Notes under the pieces: generated by a model
The model's input: the letters and a program-made list of their open reading frames with translations, nothing else
The model's database searches: none
What the model was told of the DNA's origin: nothing
In this document: positions 53,866 through 63,346 of the stretch, in pieces
How positions within the stretch are numbered: the stretch's first letter is position 1
Layout of the letters: every line of letters begins with the position of its first letter
Made by a program: the position numbers and the translations under genes
NCBI RefSeq assembly: GCF_002302635.1
Contig: NZ_CP022387.1
Span: 2,604,001 to 2,668,000 of the forward strand
Direction: 5' to 3'
Length of the DNA: 64,000 bases
Source: Capnocytophaga stomatis
Lineage (GTDB): Bacteria; Bacteroidota; Bacteroidia; Flavobacteriales; Flavobacteriaceae

Positions 53866-55701
53866 ATGAAAAAATTTTTTGCTTATGTAGCTGTTGCATT
53901 GATGATTGTAATGACAGCTACAAATTGTTCCAAAAAGGATGAGGTTACCTATGATGACCTTAAATTGAGTGTAGCAGGTCAAAATCTTGCTGTTAGGGAA
54001 GGGGAGAATATTTCCTTTGATATTAAAGCTGGCAGTGGAGAGTATGAAGTGCTGAGTTCCAATAATGCCGTAATAAAACCTTCTCTTTCACAAACTAAAG
54101 TAGTTTTGACTGGGGTAGCCGAAGGAGAGGCAACAGTAACGGTACTTGATAAAAAAACTAATCAAAGGGCAACTGTGAAGATTGCCGTTAGTGAAGGTTT
54201 GGTGGATTTAGCTCTTGATGTAAATGAGTTGACTTTGTATTTAGGAGAAAACAAAGTTGCAAACATTTCTTCAGGAAACGGAGATTACGAAGTTTCGGTA
54301 TCCGATTCTACCATTGCTACTGCAACTTTATCGCAAACAACAGTGGTTGTTGGTGGTGTGTCATCAGGTACAACAACGGTTAAGGTTAAAGATAAAGCAA
54401 GTAGTAAAGAAGTTACTTTCAATGTGATTGTGACAGAGAAACAGATTATTGGGCTAAATATTGAAGGAAATGATTTGATTGTTAGAGCTTTTACAGATAT
54501 TGAAAGGGATCAAGCTGCGGTAAAAGGAGAGAAATTAGAAAATACGAAAATACAAATTACTTCAGGTGCAGGAAATTACACAGTGACATCAAGTGATGAG
54601 ACCATAGCCAAGGTGAAAGTGGAAGGAGATATGGTTCATATTGATGGTTATAAGACAGGAGTAGTGACTATTACAATATCTAATGAGGTAAATGAACCTA
54701 GAGTGATTACAGCAAATGTATACGCACTAAGTCTTGAAGTGAGTAATATCAGTTTGAAGGTTAATGAATCAGTTGAAGTTCAGGTGATTGACGGTAGTGG
54801 TCAATATGAGCTGTTGGATAATTTACCAAATGATGTGAATGCAACAATTCGCGAAAACAAAATCATAATTACGGGTCTTGCTACCACGAAGGCTGATATT
54901 ATCTTAAAAGACAAAGTCTCAGGTAAAGAGGCTGTTTTGGGAGTTTACGTGGTTGAAAATATCATAAAACCTGAAGAAATGGATACTGTATTGGTTGAAG
55001 GTGGGAGTTTTTTGATGGGAAGTGATGATGGAGATCCTGATGAAAGAGTTAGAAATACTGTGACTTTGAGTAGCTACAGAATCAGTAAATATGAGGTTAC
55101 CAATGCACAATTTGCTAAGTTCTTAAACGAAAAGGGTAATAAAGTAGAACAAGGGATGTTTTACTATTATGGTGCTGATAAAGAGAGAGAAAGAGGTATT
55201 GTTAAAAATGGAAATACTTATGAAGTCGTAAAGGGGCGTGAAAATTATCCTGTAACTTACGTTTCTTGGTATGGAGCAAATGCTTATGCAGAATGGGTAG
55301 GTGGCAAATTGCCAACAGAAGCCCAATGGGAATTCGCTTCTTTGGGGGGAGTTAAAAGTAATAAGTTTAAATTTTCAGGAAGCAATATTGTTAATGAAGT
55401 AGGGTATCATTTAGGAAATTCAAAAGGACTTAATCCTGTTGGAACATTGAAAGCTAATGAATTAGGTATTCACGATATGAGTGGAAATGCTTGGGAATGG
55501 ACATTGGATGAGTATAGTTCAAGATATACGCCAGAGGCAAAAGTAAACCCAGAACCATATAAAACGGATAATCCTAAAAAAGTGTTTGTTCGTCGCGGTG
55601 CTAGTGTGTATTGCAAACCAAATTATTGTCGTTCAGCAAATCGTGGAGCGAATGGTTCTTATCAAAATAACATAGGTTTCCGTGTTGTATTTAAAGAGTA
55701 A
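53866..55701 (+). CDS. Surface lipoprotein with Ig-like repeats and an FGE/sulfatase-modifying domain
   Basis: A 611-residue protein with a lipoprotein signal (Cys21, TATNC). The next residues, SKKDE, match the Bacteroidota export signal that sends lipoproteins to the cell surface. Three or four BIG2-like repeats of about 80 residues follow (GSGEYEVLSSNNAVIKPSL, GNGDYEVSVSDSTIATATL, GAGNYTVTSSDETIAKVKV). The C-terminal ~240 residues form a formylglycine-generating-enzyme-type domain: VEGGSFLMGS, YEVTNAQFAKFL, KLPTEAQWEFA, DMSGNAWEWT. The Cys pair that binds copper in true FGE is present (VYCKPNYCRS, Cys583 and Cys588). It may bind carbohydrate or be a true oxidase; the substrate is unknown. 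Confidence 0.85.
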   Translation: MKKFFAYVAVALMIVMTATNCSKKDEVTYDDLKLSVAGQNLAVREGENISFDIKAGSGEYEVLSSNNAVIKPSLSQTKVVLTGVAEGEATVTVLDKKTNQRATVKIAVSEGLVDLALDVNELTLYLGENKVANISSGNGDYEVSVSDSTIATATLSQTTVVVGGVSSGTTTVKVKDKASSKEVTFNVIVTEKQIIGLNIEGNDLIVRAFTDIERDQAAVKGEKLENTKIQITSGAGNYTVTSSDETIAKVKVEGDMVHIDGYKTGVVTITISNEVNEPRVITANVYALSLEVSNISLKVNESVEVQVIDGSGQYELLDNLPNDVNATIRENKIIITGLATTKADIILKDKVSGKEAVLGVYVVENIIKPEEMDTVLVEGGSFLMGSDDGDPDERVRNTVTLSSYRISKYEVTNAQFAKFLNEKGNKVEQGMFYYYGADKERERGIVKNGNTYEVVKGRENYPVTYVSWYGANAYAEWVGGKLPTEAQWEFASLGGVKSNKFKFSGSNIVNEVGYHLGNSKGLNPVGTLKANELGIHDMSGNAWEWTLDEYSSRYTPEAKVNPEPYKTDNPKKVFVRRGASVYCKPNYCRSANRGANGSYQNNIGFRVVFKE

Positions 55702-55727
55702 TAAAGATTTAAAATGAAACTTTTACA

Positions 55728-55761
55728 AACATCCTTTCTTTTCTGAGAGGATGTTTTTTTA
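55728..55761 (+). terminator. Terminator after the FGE-like lipoprotein gene
   Basis: Stem AACATCCT (55728-55735) with AGGATGTT (55748-55755), 12-nt loop, then seven T. Confidence 0.85.
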
Positions 55762-55938
55762 TTTAAATTTAGAAAATTTTAAAAAGAGAGTATGTGTTTA
55801 CGATTGAATAATTGCTACAATTGACGATTTTAGAACTCGAAATACAACAAAAAAAACTTTTTTATCTTCTTTTATAAATATAAAGTATTATATTTGTACC
55901 GAATTTTAATAAAACTAACTAACAATAATTTAACAGAT

Positions 55939-57291
55939 ATGTCAAACGACATCCGCATTCGAAAGGGGTTGGACATACACTTGGAAGGGGAGGCTGAGAA
56001 GATTACTCGGCAGCTTCCGCTTGCGAAAGTGTATGGTCTTAAACCCTCTGATTTTCATTCTGTTGTGCCGAAGCTTATCGCAAAGGAGGGCACAGAAGTT
56101 AAAGCCGGAGAAGCCGTTTTTCACGACAAAAAAGATGAGCGGGTTGTTTTCCCTTCTCCTGTGAGTGGGAAAATCGCCGAAGTTGTTCGTGGGGAACGTC
56201 GTAAGATTTTAGAAATCAAAATCTTACCGGATACGCAACAAGTGTTTAAGGACTTCGGAAGCAAAGACCCTGCAAAAATGTCAGCAGACGAAATCAAGAA
56301 TTTCTTGCTTGAAAGTGGGGCTTGGACTTTCATTAAGCAACGTCCGTACGACATTATCGCAGGGGCTGACACTACCCCAAAAGCGATTTTTGTTTCGGCT
56401 TGCAAAACCAATCCGCTTGCTCCCGATTACAGCTATGTGCTTAACGGAAAAGAGAAATTCTTACAAGTGGCACTGACTGCCTTAGCCAAACTCACTACGG
56501 GCAAGGTACACGTATCAGTCTTCAAAAATGACCCGCAATCGCCACTCAGAAATCTTAAAGACATCGTGATTCACAACGTTTCAGGTCCACATCCTGCTGG
56601 AAATGTAAGTACACAAATTGCTAAAATTGACCCGATTAACAAGGGCGAAGTGGTTTGGGTGGTAACCCCGCAAGATTTGGTGGTTATCGGTGAACTTTTT
56701 GTAACTGGAAAGCTCAACCTTACTCGCACTGTGGCTCTTACGGGGGCTTGTGTGGAAAAACCGCAATACTTTTCGGCAGTTGCTGGTGCTCAGATGGATA
56801 GCCTTGTTTCCGGAAATCTTAAAAAGGAGAAATCACGTATCATCAGTGGTGATGTGCTTACGGGAGAAAAAGTTTCGGAAGGCGGATTTTTAGGGTATTA
56901 CGATGACCAAATCACGGTAATTCCCGAAGGAGACGACTACGAGTTTTTCGGTTGGAACAAACCTATTTTTAATAAAGTTTCAACCACGAGGGCAATGACT
57001 TTCTCTTGGCTGAATCCGAAGAAAAAATACAACCTAAACACCAACACCAATGGCGAACATCGTGCCTTTGTGATGACGGGTATGTACGAAGAAGTTTTTC
57101 CGTTGGACATCTATCCGATGCAACTTTTAAAAGCGTGTTTGTACAAAGATTTGGACGAGTTGGAAAACTTGGGAGCTTACGAAATTGCCCCTGAGGATTT
57201 TGCCTTGACCGAGTTTGTTTGCGTTTCTAAACAACCACATCAAAAGATTATCCGCGAAGGATTGGATTTGATGATGCAAGAGTTAGGATAA
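55939..57291 (+). CDS. nqrA: Na+-translocating NADH:quinone reductase subunit A
   Basis: A 450-residue cytoplasmic subunit that closes the quinone site of the Na+-NQR complex. The start is ATG 55939 (MSNDIRIRKGLDIHLEGEAEK) instead of the upstream in-frame 55894. Family features are RKGLDI..EGEA, KVKAGEAVFHDKKDERVVFPSPVSGKI and HNVSGPHPAGN. The length matches the family. The subunit order A-(insert)-B-C-D-E-F is normal except for three small genes between nqrA and nqrB. Confidence 0.95.
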   Translation: MSNDIRIRKGLDIHLEGEAEKITRQLPLAKVYGLKPSDFHSVVPKLIAKEGTEVKAGEAVFHDKKDERVVFPSPVSGKIAEVVRGERRKILEIKILPDTQQVFKDFGSKDPAKMSADEIKNFLLESGAWTFIKQRPYDIIAGADTTPKAIFVSACKTNPLAPDYSYVLNGKEKFLQVALTALAKLTTGKVHVSVFKNDPQSPLRNLKDIVIHNVSGPHPAGNVSTQIAKIDPINKGEVVWVVTPQDLVVIGELFVTGKLNLTRTVALTGACVEKPQYFSAVAGAQMDSLVSGNLKKEKSRIISGDVLTGEKVSEGGFLGYYDDQITVIPEGDDYEFFGWNKPIFNKVSTTRAMTFSWLNPKKKYNLNTNTNGEHRAFVMTGMYEEVFPLDIYPMQLLKACLYKDLDELENLGAYEIAPEDFALTEFVCVSKQPHQKIIREGLDLMMQELG

Positions 57292-57461
57292 GTTGGGCTG
57301 ATGATTTTTCATTTTTCAGATGAAATACATTGCCATCGTTCTTTTAAAAACTGAAAAATAAGCAATTTTTACCAAAACTTATTGGGAGGTAATTTTTTAG
57401 AGTAAATCATAATTTTTGAATATACAAGTATTGTAAATGATTAAACTTAAATCAGAATTAT

Positions 57462-57707
57462 ATGGATGAGTTATCAGACTTTGATTTTCTGAATTTGATA
57501 GAAAAATCAAGAGCAAGTGCTCAAAGAGAGATACAACAAAAAAAGTATTTATCTCCCGAGAAGCTATTGTATAATGAAATTCGATCTAATTTGTTTTACC
57601 TTAATAATCACAATGCTCCATATTATTGCCAGATAGGAAATTTAGAAAATAAAACTTCTAATTTTCAAGAAGAAAGTTTTTTGATAAACATTCAAAGGGA
57701 ATGGTAG
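57462..57707 (+). CDS. Small 81-aa protein between nqrA and nqrB, possible first part of a split toxin
   Basis: The protein begins MDELSDFDFLNLIEKSRASAQREI and has no signal. It ends NIQREW, and its stop overlaps the next start (ATGGTAG). The next frame stays open upstream through a six-T run at about 57679-57684 (giving FFDKHSKGMVGAG), so 57462-58051 may originally have been one gene of about 196 residues broken by slippage. No family is recognised. There is no nqr counterpart, so it is foreign to the operon. Confidence 0.55.
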   Translation: MDELSDFDFLNLIEKSRASAQREIQQKKYLSPEKLLYNEIRSNLFYLNNHNAPYYCQIGNLENKTSNFQEESFLINIQREW

Positions 57708-58051
57708 GAGCAGGGATGGTAGCTTTGGGAAGTCCCATTATACGAAAAAAATTTGTTACGAAAGGAGCTGTTGGAGCAACTTCAATTGCATCAAGTTTTT
57801 TGTCAAAGACTTTCCCTCAAAAATTGCCTTTCCGTGTTTACACTATTAATGCAAAGTTTAGATTAGTTTCAACTAAAACGATGGGGAGGGCTCTTGGCAG
57901 ATTGATACCCAATGTCGGAATGGTTTTACTGGTAATTGATGCAGTGAACATTTTGGTAGAGGTGTATAAAGATAATGATAAGAGGGATGCTTTTTCTCCT
58001 TTTTTTGGAGGAGGCTCAGGTGGAGGTGGAGGATCTTCTCATAATTGGTAA
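57701..58051 (+). CDS. Gly-rich small protein, resembles C-terminal region of polymorphic toxins
   Basis: 116 residues from ATG 57701, overlapping the previous gene by 7 bp. It has a Gly/Ala-rich, membrane-prone start (MVGAGMVALGSPII), a basic centre, and STKTMGRALGRLIPNVGMVLLVIDAVNILVEVYKDND. The last resembles the segment T(x)GRxLGRxxPxVGxxLLxxDxxx found in Rhs/PAAR-type antibacterial proteins. It ends in a Gly/Ser tail (FFGGGSGGGGGSSHNW). It is followed 15 bp later by a DUF1493-like gene, which could be its immunity partner. This is inference from pattern and arrangement; membrane insertion is only suggested. Confidence 0.5.
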   Translation: MVGAGMVALGSPIIRKKFVTKGAVGATSIASSFLSKTFPQKLPFRVYTINAKFRLVSTKTMGRALGRLIPNVGMVLLVIDAVNILVEVYKDNDKRDAFSPFFGGGSGGGGGSSHNW

Positions 58052-58066
58052 TAAATATCGTACTTT

Positions 58067-58393
58067 ATGTTAAGTGAGGAATTGCAAGAGTTTTTACGAA
58101 AAGAATTTCGGTATGAATCCCGCAAAATGGTCTTCACTCCTGAAATGAAACTTTACAAAAATTTCAAGATGGCGGGCGAAGATTTGGATGATTTCGTGGG
58201 GCGATTTATGAAGCGATTTAATGTAAAACTTGGCGAAGCGTTCAATTACGAAGAACGTTTTTACCCCGAAGGAAGTCCGATTTTGGAACTAATAAAAAAC
58301 ATCTTTTTAGGGAAGAAACAGGAAAAGGAAGAACGCAAAGACCTGAGTTTTGCCGAATTAGATGAGGCTATCAAAAGCGGGATTTTGGAGTAA
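58067..58393 (+). CDS. DUF1493-like acidic protein, possible immunity partner
   Basis: A 108-residue protein. The segment TPEMKLYKNFKMAGEDLDDFVGRFMKRFNVKLGEAFNYEERF fits DUF1493 (a small helical, acyl-carrier-like fold: an acidic DLDDF followed by F..RFNV). It ends with charged helices. It has no signal peptide, so it is cytoplasmic. It lies 15 bp after the Gly-rich small gene and 105 bp before nqrB. Pairing as toxin and immunity is inferred from order and size. Confidence 0.6.
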   Translation: MLSEELQEFLRKEFRYESRKMVFTPEMKLYKNFKMAGEDLDDFVGRFMKRFNVKLGEAFNYEERFYPEGSPILELIKNIFLGKKQEKEERKDLSFAELDEAIKSGILE

Positions 58394-58498
58394 ACACGAA
58401 ATATCCTATGACTTATAAAGGTGGATGGTGATTAGAAAAACTAATCCCTATTCCCTAATAACTAATTGTTTAAGTAATCATTCTTTATTATAAGAAAA

Positions 58499-59725
58499 AT
58501 GAGTTTAAAAAGTAAATTACATACGTTAAAAGAAAAGTATAAGGGAACGAAGCTGGAAACGACGTTCAATGCTTTGCATACGTTCCTTTATTTGCCTAAT
58601 GAAACGACCCACGGCGGTACGCACATTAAGGCAGCTGACGACCTCAAACGTACGATGAATACCGTGATTATGGCACTGGTTCCGTGTCTTATCTTCGGGA
58701 TTTTTAACGTGGGGTATCAGCATTATGTAGCTACGGGAGCTTTATCGCACGCCGTAGGGCTACCTTTTTTTAGTCCCGAATTTTGGTCGTGGCAAAACTT
58801 CTCTTTCGGAGCTATAAAAGTGCTTCCGTTGGTGATAGTTTCTTACGCCGTTGGTTTGGGAATTGAATTTATCTTCGCTACACTTCGTGGACACGAAGTT
58901 GAGGAAGGATATTTGGTAACTGGAATGCTTGTTCCGCTTATCGTTCCTGTTGATTTACCACTTTGGATGCTTGCTGTTGCGGTGGCTTTCGGGGTAATTA
59001 TCGGGAAAGAAGTTTTTGGAGGAACGGGAATGAATATCTTAAATCCGGCACTTACTATCCGTGCGTTTTTGTTCTTCGCTTATCCGACTTCGATGAGTGG
59101 CGACAAAATTTGGGTAGAAGGGGCTACTAAACGCGCTCAGGAAATCGCTTCCGGAGCAAATTTAGACGCTATTTCCGGAGAAACTATTCTTGGGCATTTG
59201 GCTCAGCAACACAACATTGCCGATAAATTTTCGGTTTCGGATATGTTCTTCGGGTTTACTCCGGGTTCAATCGGTGAAACTTCTACTTTGCTTATAATTT
59301 TAGCAGCTTTGTTCTTGATTTTCACTAAGATAGGAAGTTGGAGAATTATGCTAAGTATGGTACTTGGAGGTTTGGCAATGGGATATATTTTCAACGCTTT
59401 TGCTCCGTCAATGGAAGGAACGCAATTTTTCACCCTGTGGAGTATGCCGGCTTGGCAACACTTGCTCATCGGAGGATTTGCTTTCGGTACGGTGTTTATG
59501 GCGACAGACCCCGTTACAGCATCGCAAACCAATACGGGTAAATATATTTACGGATTTTTGGCAGGTTTCATTTCGATAATGATTCGTTGCTTCAATCCTG
59601 CTTATCCTGAGGGAGTTATGTTGGCAATCTTGTTGATGAACGTATTTGCTCCAACTATCGACCATTACGTGGTTCAGGCAAATGTGGCAAGAAGAAAAAA
59701 ACGTCTAAAAGCTAAAACTGCATAG
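58499..59725 (+). CDS. nqrB: Na+-translocating NADH:quinone reductase subunit B
   Basis: A 408-residue polytopic subunit that holds covalent FMN and forms part of the Na+ path. Features are ATHGGTHIKAADDLKRTMN-like opening (THGGTHIKAADDLKR), about ten membrane helices, FGGTGMNILNPAL and TDPVTASQTNTGKYIYGFL. The FMN site reads DAISGETIL with Thr229, where most family members have SGAT, an Ala to Glu change next to the flavin-bearing Thr. nqrC starts 2 bp after its stop. Confidence 0.94.
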   Translation: MSLKSKLHTLKEKYKGTKLETTFNALHTFLYLPNETTHGGTHIKAADDLKRTMNTVIMALVPCLIFGIFNVGYQHYVATGALSHAVGLPFFSPEFWSWQNFSFGAIKVLPLVIVSYAVGLGIEFIFATLRGHEVEEGYLVTGMLVPLIVPVDLPLWMLAVAVAFGVIIGKEVFGGTGMNILNPALTIRAFLFFAYPTSMSGDKIWVEGATKRAQEIASGANLDAISGETILGHLAQQHNIADKFSVSDMFFGFTPGSIGETSTLLIILAALFLIFTKIGSWRIMLSMVLGGLAMGYIFNAFAPSMEGTQFFTLWSMPAWQHLLIGGFAFGTVFMATDPVTASQTNTGKYIYGFLAGFISIMIRCFNPAYPEGVMLAILLMNVFAPTIDHYVVQANVARRKKRLKAKTA

Positions 59726-59727
59726 GT

Positions 59728-60462
59728 ATGTCAAATAGAACTGAAAGTAATTCATATACAGTGATTTTTGCCATTATTATGGTAATTATCGTAGGAGCGT
59801 TGCTTGCGGGAGTTTCTTCGGCGTTGAGTGATAAAATCAGCGAGAACAAGAAGTTTGAAAAGCAGCAAAACGTACTTTACGCAATGGGCGTAAATAGAAA
59901 TCAGAATACTAATTTGGGTGAGGGCGATGTAACTTTCGTTCCTACTTCTGAGGTAAAAGCCGAGTTTAACAAGTACATCAAACAACAATTGGTGATTGAA
60001 AACGGACAGGCATCGGAGCGTGATTTGATTGAAAATCCGCTTAAAAAAGGCGAAAACGGTCTGCCGCTTTTTGTAGGTGAGAAAGACAGCAAAACCTTCT
60101 ACATCATTCCTGTTTCCGGAAAAGGACTTTGGGATGCTATTTGGGGATATGTAGCTGTGGATAAGAATCTTATCGTTCAGGGAGTTTTCTTCGACCACAA
60201 AGGAGAAACTGCCGGATTGGGTTCAAACATCAAAGAGCGTTTCTTTATGGACGATTTCATCGGGGAGCATTTGTTGGACGCTTCGGGGCATTTCCAAAGT
60301 GTTGAAGGTTCAAAATCAAACAGCGACCCTGAAAACAAACGTAAAGAAGACGGAAAAGTTGATGCCATTGCCGGAGCAACTCTTACCGTAAATGGTGTAA
60401 ATGAGATGGTTAAAACAGGCGTTGGTGCGTATGTTGATTATATTAAAAACTTAAAAAACTAA
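59728..60462 (+). CDS. nqrC: Na+-translocating NADH:quinone reductase subunit C
   Basis: A 244-residue periplasmic subunit with one N-terminal membrane anchor (YTVIFAIIMVIIVGALLAGV). The flavinylation motif DAIAGATLT carries the FMN acceptor at Thr218. GKGLWDAIWGYVAV and GETAGLGSNIKE are also typical. It lies between nqrB and nqrD, 4 bp before nqrD. Confidence 0.95.
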   Translation: MSNRTESNSYTVIFAIIMVIIVGALLAGVSSALSDKISENKKFEKQQNVLYAMGVNRNQNTNLGEGDVTFVPTSEVKAEFNKYIKQQLVIENGQASERDLIENPLKKGENGLPLFVGEKDSKTFYIIPVSGKGLWDAIWGYVAVDKNLIVQGVFFDHKGETAGLGSNIKERFFMDDFIGEHLLDASGHFQSVEGSKSNSDPENKRKEDGKVDAIAGATLTVNGVNEMVKTGVGAYVDYIKNLKN

Positions 60463-60466
60463 TATT

Positions 60467-61108
60467 ATGGGACTATCAAAAAAAGACGTAAAATTGGTTA
60501 CAGACCCGCTATGGGATAACAACCCGATTACCGTACAAGTATTGGGGATTTGTTCCGCGTTGGCGATTACGGCACAGCTTAAAGCGGCTATCGTTATGGG
60601 ATTGTCCGTAATATTTGTACTCAGTGTGGGGAACGTGGTAATTTCTTTAATCAGAAACGTTATTCCTGGTAAAATTCGTATTATCGTGCAATTGTTGGTG
60701 GTTGCGGCGTTGGTAATCATTGTTGACCAAGTGCTGAAAGCCTTTTCGTATGAGTTAAGTAAGCAACTTTCTGTATTCGTGGGGCTTATCATCACGAACT
60801 GTATCATTATGGGACGTTTTGAGGCTTTCGCTTTGGGGAACACGCCTTGGAAATCGTTCTTGGATGGTATCGGAAACGCAGGAGGTTACGCCATTGCTCT
60901 TGTGATTGTGGCTTTCTTCCGTGAACTTTTGGGTTCGGGAACGCTTTTCGGAATCCAAGTATTGGGCGACCCTATCAAAAAGACAGGTTTGTACGCATTA
61001 GGATACGAAAATAACGGATTTATGCTACTTGCTCCAATGGCACTTATCACTTACGGAATCGTGATTTGGATTCAGCGTACACGTAACAAATCATTAATTG
61101 AGGAATAA
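60467..61108 (+). CDS. nqrD: Na+-translocating NADH:quinone reductase subunit D
   Basis: A 213-residue polytopic membrane subunit with about six helices, homologous to NqrE. It begins GLSKKDVKLVTDPLWDNNPITVQVLGICSALAIT. The conserved NCIIMGRFEAFA contains the Cys of the NqrD/NqrE iron centre. It is flanked by nqrC and nqrE. Confidence 0.95.
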   Translation: MGLSKKDVKLVTDPLWDNNPITVQVLGICSALAITAQLKAAIVMGLSVIFVLSVGNVVISLIRNVIPGKIRIIVQLLVVAALVIIVDQVLKAFSYELSKQLSVFVGLIITNCIIMGRFEAFALGNTPWKSFLDGIGNAGGYAIALVIVAFFRELLGSGTLFGIQVLGDPIKKTGLYALGYENNGFMLLAPMALITYGIVIWIQRTRNKSLIEE

Positions 61109-61134
61109 TTGGTTAACTTTATAAAGATTATAAA

Positions 61135-61845
61135 ATGGAATATATTGAACTGATTTTTAAATCGATATTCGTAGATAATATGGTATTCGCTACCTTCTTG
61201 GGTATGTGTTCTTACCTTGCGGTATCCAAAAAAGTATCTACGGCAGTTGGTTTAGGAGCGGCGGTTATCTTCGTTTTGGCGGTAACGGTGCCTATCAACT
61301 GGTTGCTTAACGAATATTTGCTCAAAGAAGGAGCTTTGGCTTGGTTGGGTGAAGAGTATGCAAGCTATGATTTGAGCTTTTTGACCTACATTTTGTTCAT
61401 CGCAACGGTGGCTACAATGGTTCAGTTAGTAGAAATCATTGTTGAAAAATTTGCTCCTGCATTGTACAACTCTTTGGGGATTTTCTTACCGCTTATTGCT
61501 GTAAACTGTGCGATTTTGGGAGGCTCGCTTTTTATGCAATCTCGTGAAATTCCGTCTATTGGTTTGGCGGCTACTTACGGATTGGCTTCGGGAATTGGTT
61601 GGTTCTTGGCAATTGTTGCCATTGCTGCCATTCGCGAGAAAATCCGTTATTCGAACGTTCCGCCTGCACTTCGTGGATTAGGGATTACCTTCATCATCAC
61701 GGGGCTTATGGCTATCGGGTTTATGAGTTTCGGTGGTATGCTTACAGGCGGTACCAAAAAAGCTGAAGACGAGCAGACTAAAGCGATGATGGAGCAAAAA
61801 GTGGAGAAAAAGGAAAAATTAGCCCATAACACAAAAGATTTTTAA
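61135..61845 (+). CDS. nqrE: Na+-translocating NADH:quinone reductase subunit E
   Basis: A 236-residue polytopic subunit paired with NqrD. Its first helix pair includes VDNMVFATFLGMCSYLAVSKK, where the Cys faces the one in AVNCAILGGSLF to hold the iron-sulfur centre. A hydrophilic C-terminal tail (KAEDEQTKAMMEQKVEKKEK) is an extension of about 30 residues compared with many homologues. nqrF starts 3 bp after its stop. Confidence 0.94.
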   Translation: MEYIELIFKSIFVDNMVFATFLGMCSYLAVSKKVSTAVGLGAAVIFVLAVTVPINWLLNEYLLKEGALAWLGEEYASYDLSFLTYILFIATVATMVQLVEIIVEKFAPALYNSLGIFLPLIAVNCAILGGSLFMQSREIPSIGLAATYGLASGIGWFLAIVAIAAIREKIRYSNVPPALRGLGITFIITGLMAIGFMSFGGMLTGGTKKAEDEQTKAMMEQKVEKKEKLAHNTKDF

Positions 61846-61848
61846 GAA

Positions 61849-63162
61849 ATGATATTATCAAGCAGTATATTAGTAACAGTAGCAGTAACGGTGATTGCTT
61901 TGCTGGTCATTACGTTATTGTTGGTAGCTTTGTTGTTGGTAGTTAAGCAGAAATTAGCCCCGTCGGGTCCTGTGAAAATCACCATCAACAAAGAAAAAGT
62001 AATTGAAGTTCCTTCGGGAGGTTCATTGCTTTCTACCTTAGGAAATCAAAAGATATTTTTGCCTTCGGCTTGCGGTGGTGGAGGTTCTTGTATCCAATGT
62101 GAATGCCACGTGCTTTCAGGTGGAGGAGAGGCACTTCCTACCGAAACACCTCACTTCACTAAAAAAGAATTGAAAGAAGGAGCTCGTTTGGCTTGCCAAG
62201 TGAAGGTAAAACAAGATATGGAAATTTCAATTCCTGAAGAAATTTTTGGTATCAAAAAATGGGAAGCTGTGGTGGTACGTAACTACAACGTGGCTTCTTT
62301 TATTAAAGAATTTGTGGTAGAAATTCCTGAGGATATGGATTATAAACCGGGAGGATATATTCAGATTGAAATTCCGCCGTGCGAAATCAAATATTCGGAT
62401 ATTGATATTACAGCACATCCTGCTGAACACCCTGGCGAGCCTGACAAATTCAAAATGGAGTGGGATAAATTCAACCTTTGGCCTTTGGTGATGAAAAATA
62501 CAGAAAGCGTAGAGCGTGCTTACTCAATGGCTTCGTATCCTGCCGAAGGACGCGAAATTATGTTGAATGTTCGTATCGCTACGCCACCTTGGGACAGAGC
62601 TAAAAACGGCTGGATGAGCGTGAACCCTGGGGTAGCTTCTTCATACATTTTCTCTCGTAAGAAAGGGGACAAAGTGGTAATTTCAGGACCTTACGGAGAG
62701 TTCTTTATCAACGAATCCAACGCCGAAATGTTGTATGTAGGTGGTGGAGCTGGTATGGCTCCGATGCGTTCGCACCTGTATCATTTGTTCAAAACATTGA
62801 AAACAGGACGTAAGGTAACGTATTGGTACGGAGGTCGTTCCAAACGAGAATTGTTCTACTTGGAGCATTTCTGGGAATTGGAGCGTGAGTTCCCGAACTT
62901 TAAGTTCTTCATTGTACTTTCCGAGCCGCTTCCTGAGGATAATTGGAAAGTGAAAAAAGACATTCACGATACGGAAGGAGACGGATTTACAGGGTTTGTT
63001 CACAATGCGGTAATTGACCAATATTTGAGCAAACACGATGCCCCCGAAGATATTGAGTTGTACTTCTGCGGACCTCCGATGATGAACAAAGCGGTACAAA
63101 AAATGGGTCAGGACTTCGGCTTGCCCGATGAAAATATCCGCTTCGATGACTTTGGTGGATAA
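61849..63162 (+). CDS. nqrF: Na+-translocating NADH:quinone reductase subunit F
   Basis: A 437-residue NADH-oxidising subunit. It has an N-terminal membrane helix, a plant-type 2Fe-2S domain ([15 protein letters not shown], with the fourth Cys in RLACQV), an FAD domain ([10 protein letters not shown]) and an NADH-binding part ([16 protein letters not shown] and [13 protein letters not shown]). It is the last gene of the operon and ends in a perfect terminator palindrome. Confidence 0.96.
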   Translation: MILSSSILVTVAVTVIALLVITLLLVALLLVVKQKLAPSGPVKITINKEKVIEVPSGGSLLSTLGNQKIFLPSACGGGGSCIQCECHVLSGGGEALPTETPHFTKKELKEGARLACQVKVKQDMEISIPEEIFGIKKWEAVVVRNYNVASFIKEFVVEIPEDMDYKPGGYIQIEIPPCEIKYSDIDITAHPAEHPGEPDKFKMEWDKFNLWPLVMKNTESVERAYSMASYPAEGREIMLNVRIATPPWDRAKNGWMSVNPGVASSYIFSRKKGDKVVISGPYGEFFINESNAEMLYVGGGAGMAPMRSHLYHLFKTLKTGRKVTYWYGGRSKRELFYLEHFWELEREFPNFKFFIVLSEPLPEDNWKVKKDIHDTEGDGFTGFVHNAVIDQYLSKHDAPEDIELYFCGPPMMNKAVQKMGQDFGLPDENIRFDDFGG

Positions 63163-63196
63163 TAAAAACCGAAAGCGGTTAGAAATATTAAATGAA

Positions 63197-63230
63197 AAAT
63201 CCTTTCTCAAATTTGAGAAAGGATTTTTTT
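63197..63230 (+). terminator. Terminator of the nqr operon
   Basis: A perfect 30-bp palindrome at 63197-63226 (15 bp each arm, AAATCCTTTCTCAAA / TTTGAGAAAGGATTT) followed by T residues. Confidence 0.9.
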
Positions 63231-63346
63231 GATTTTATACTCAATCAGTAAGGATTAAAAATCCTAGATTTATTAAAATTAGCCCTATTAGCTATATTTT
63301 TGAAGAAGATTTTGAGGTAAAACATTTTCAGAGAGCTTATTTAAAG

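Noticed and set aside
57292-57461. Possible riboswitch or promoter after nqrA
   Set aside because: The 170-bp gap is AT-rich without a clear -7 element or conserved hairpin.
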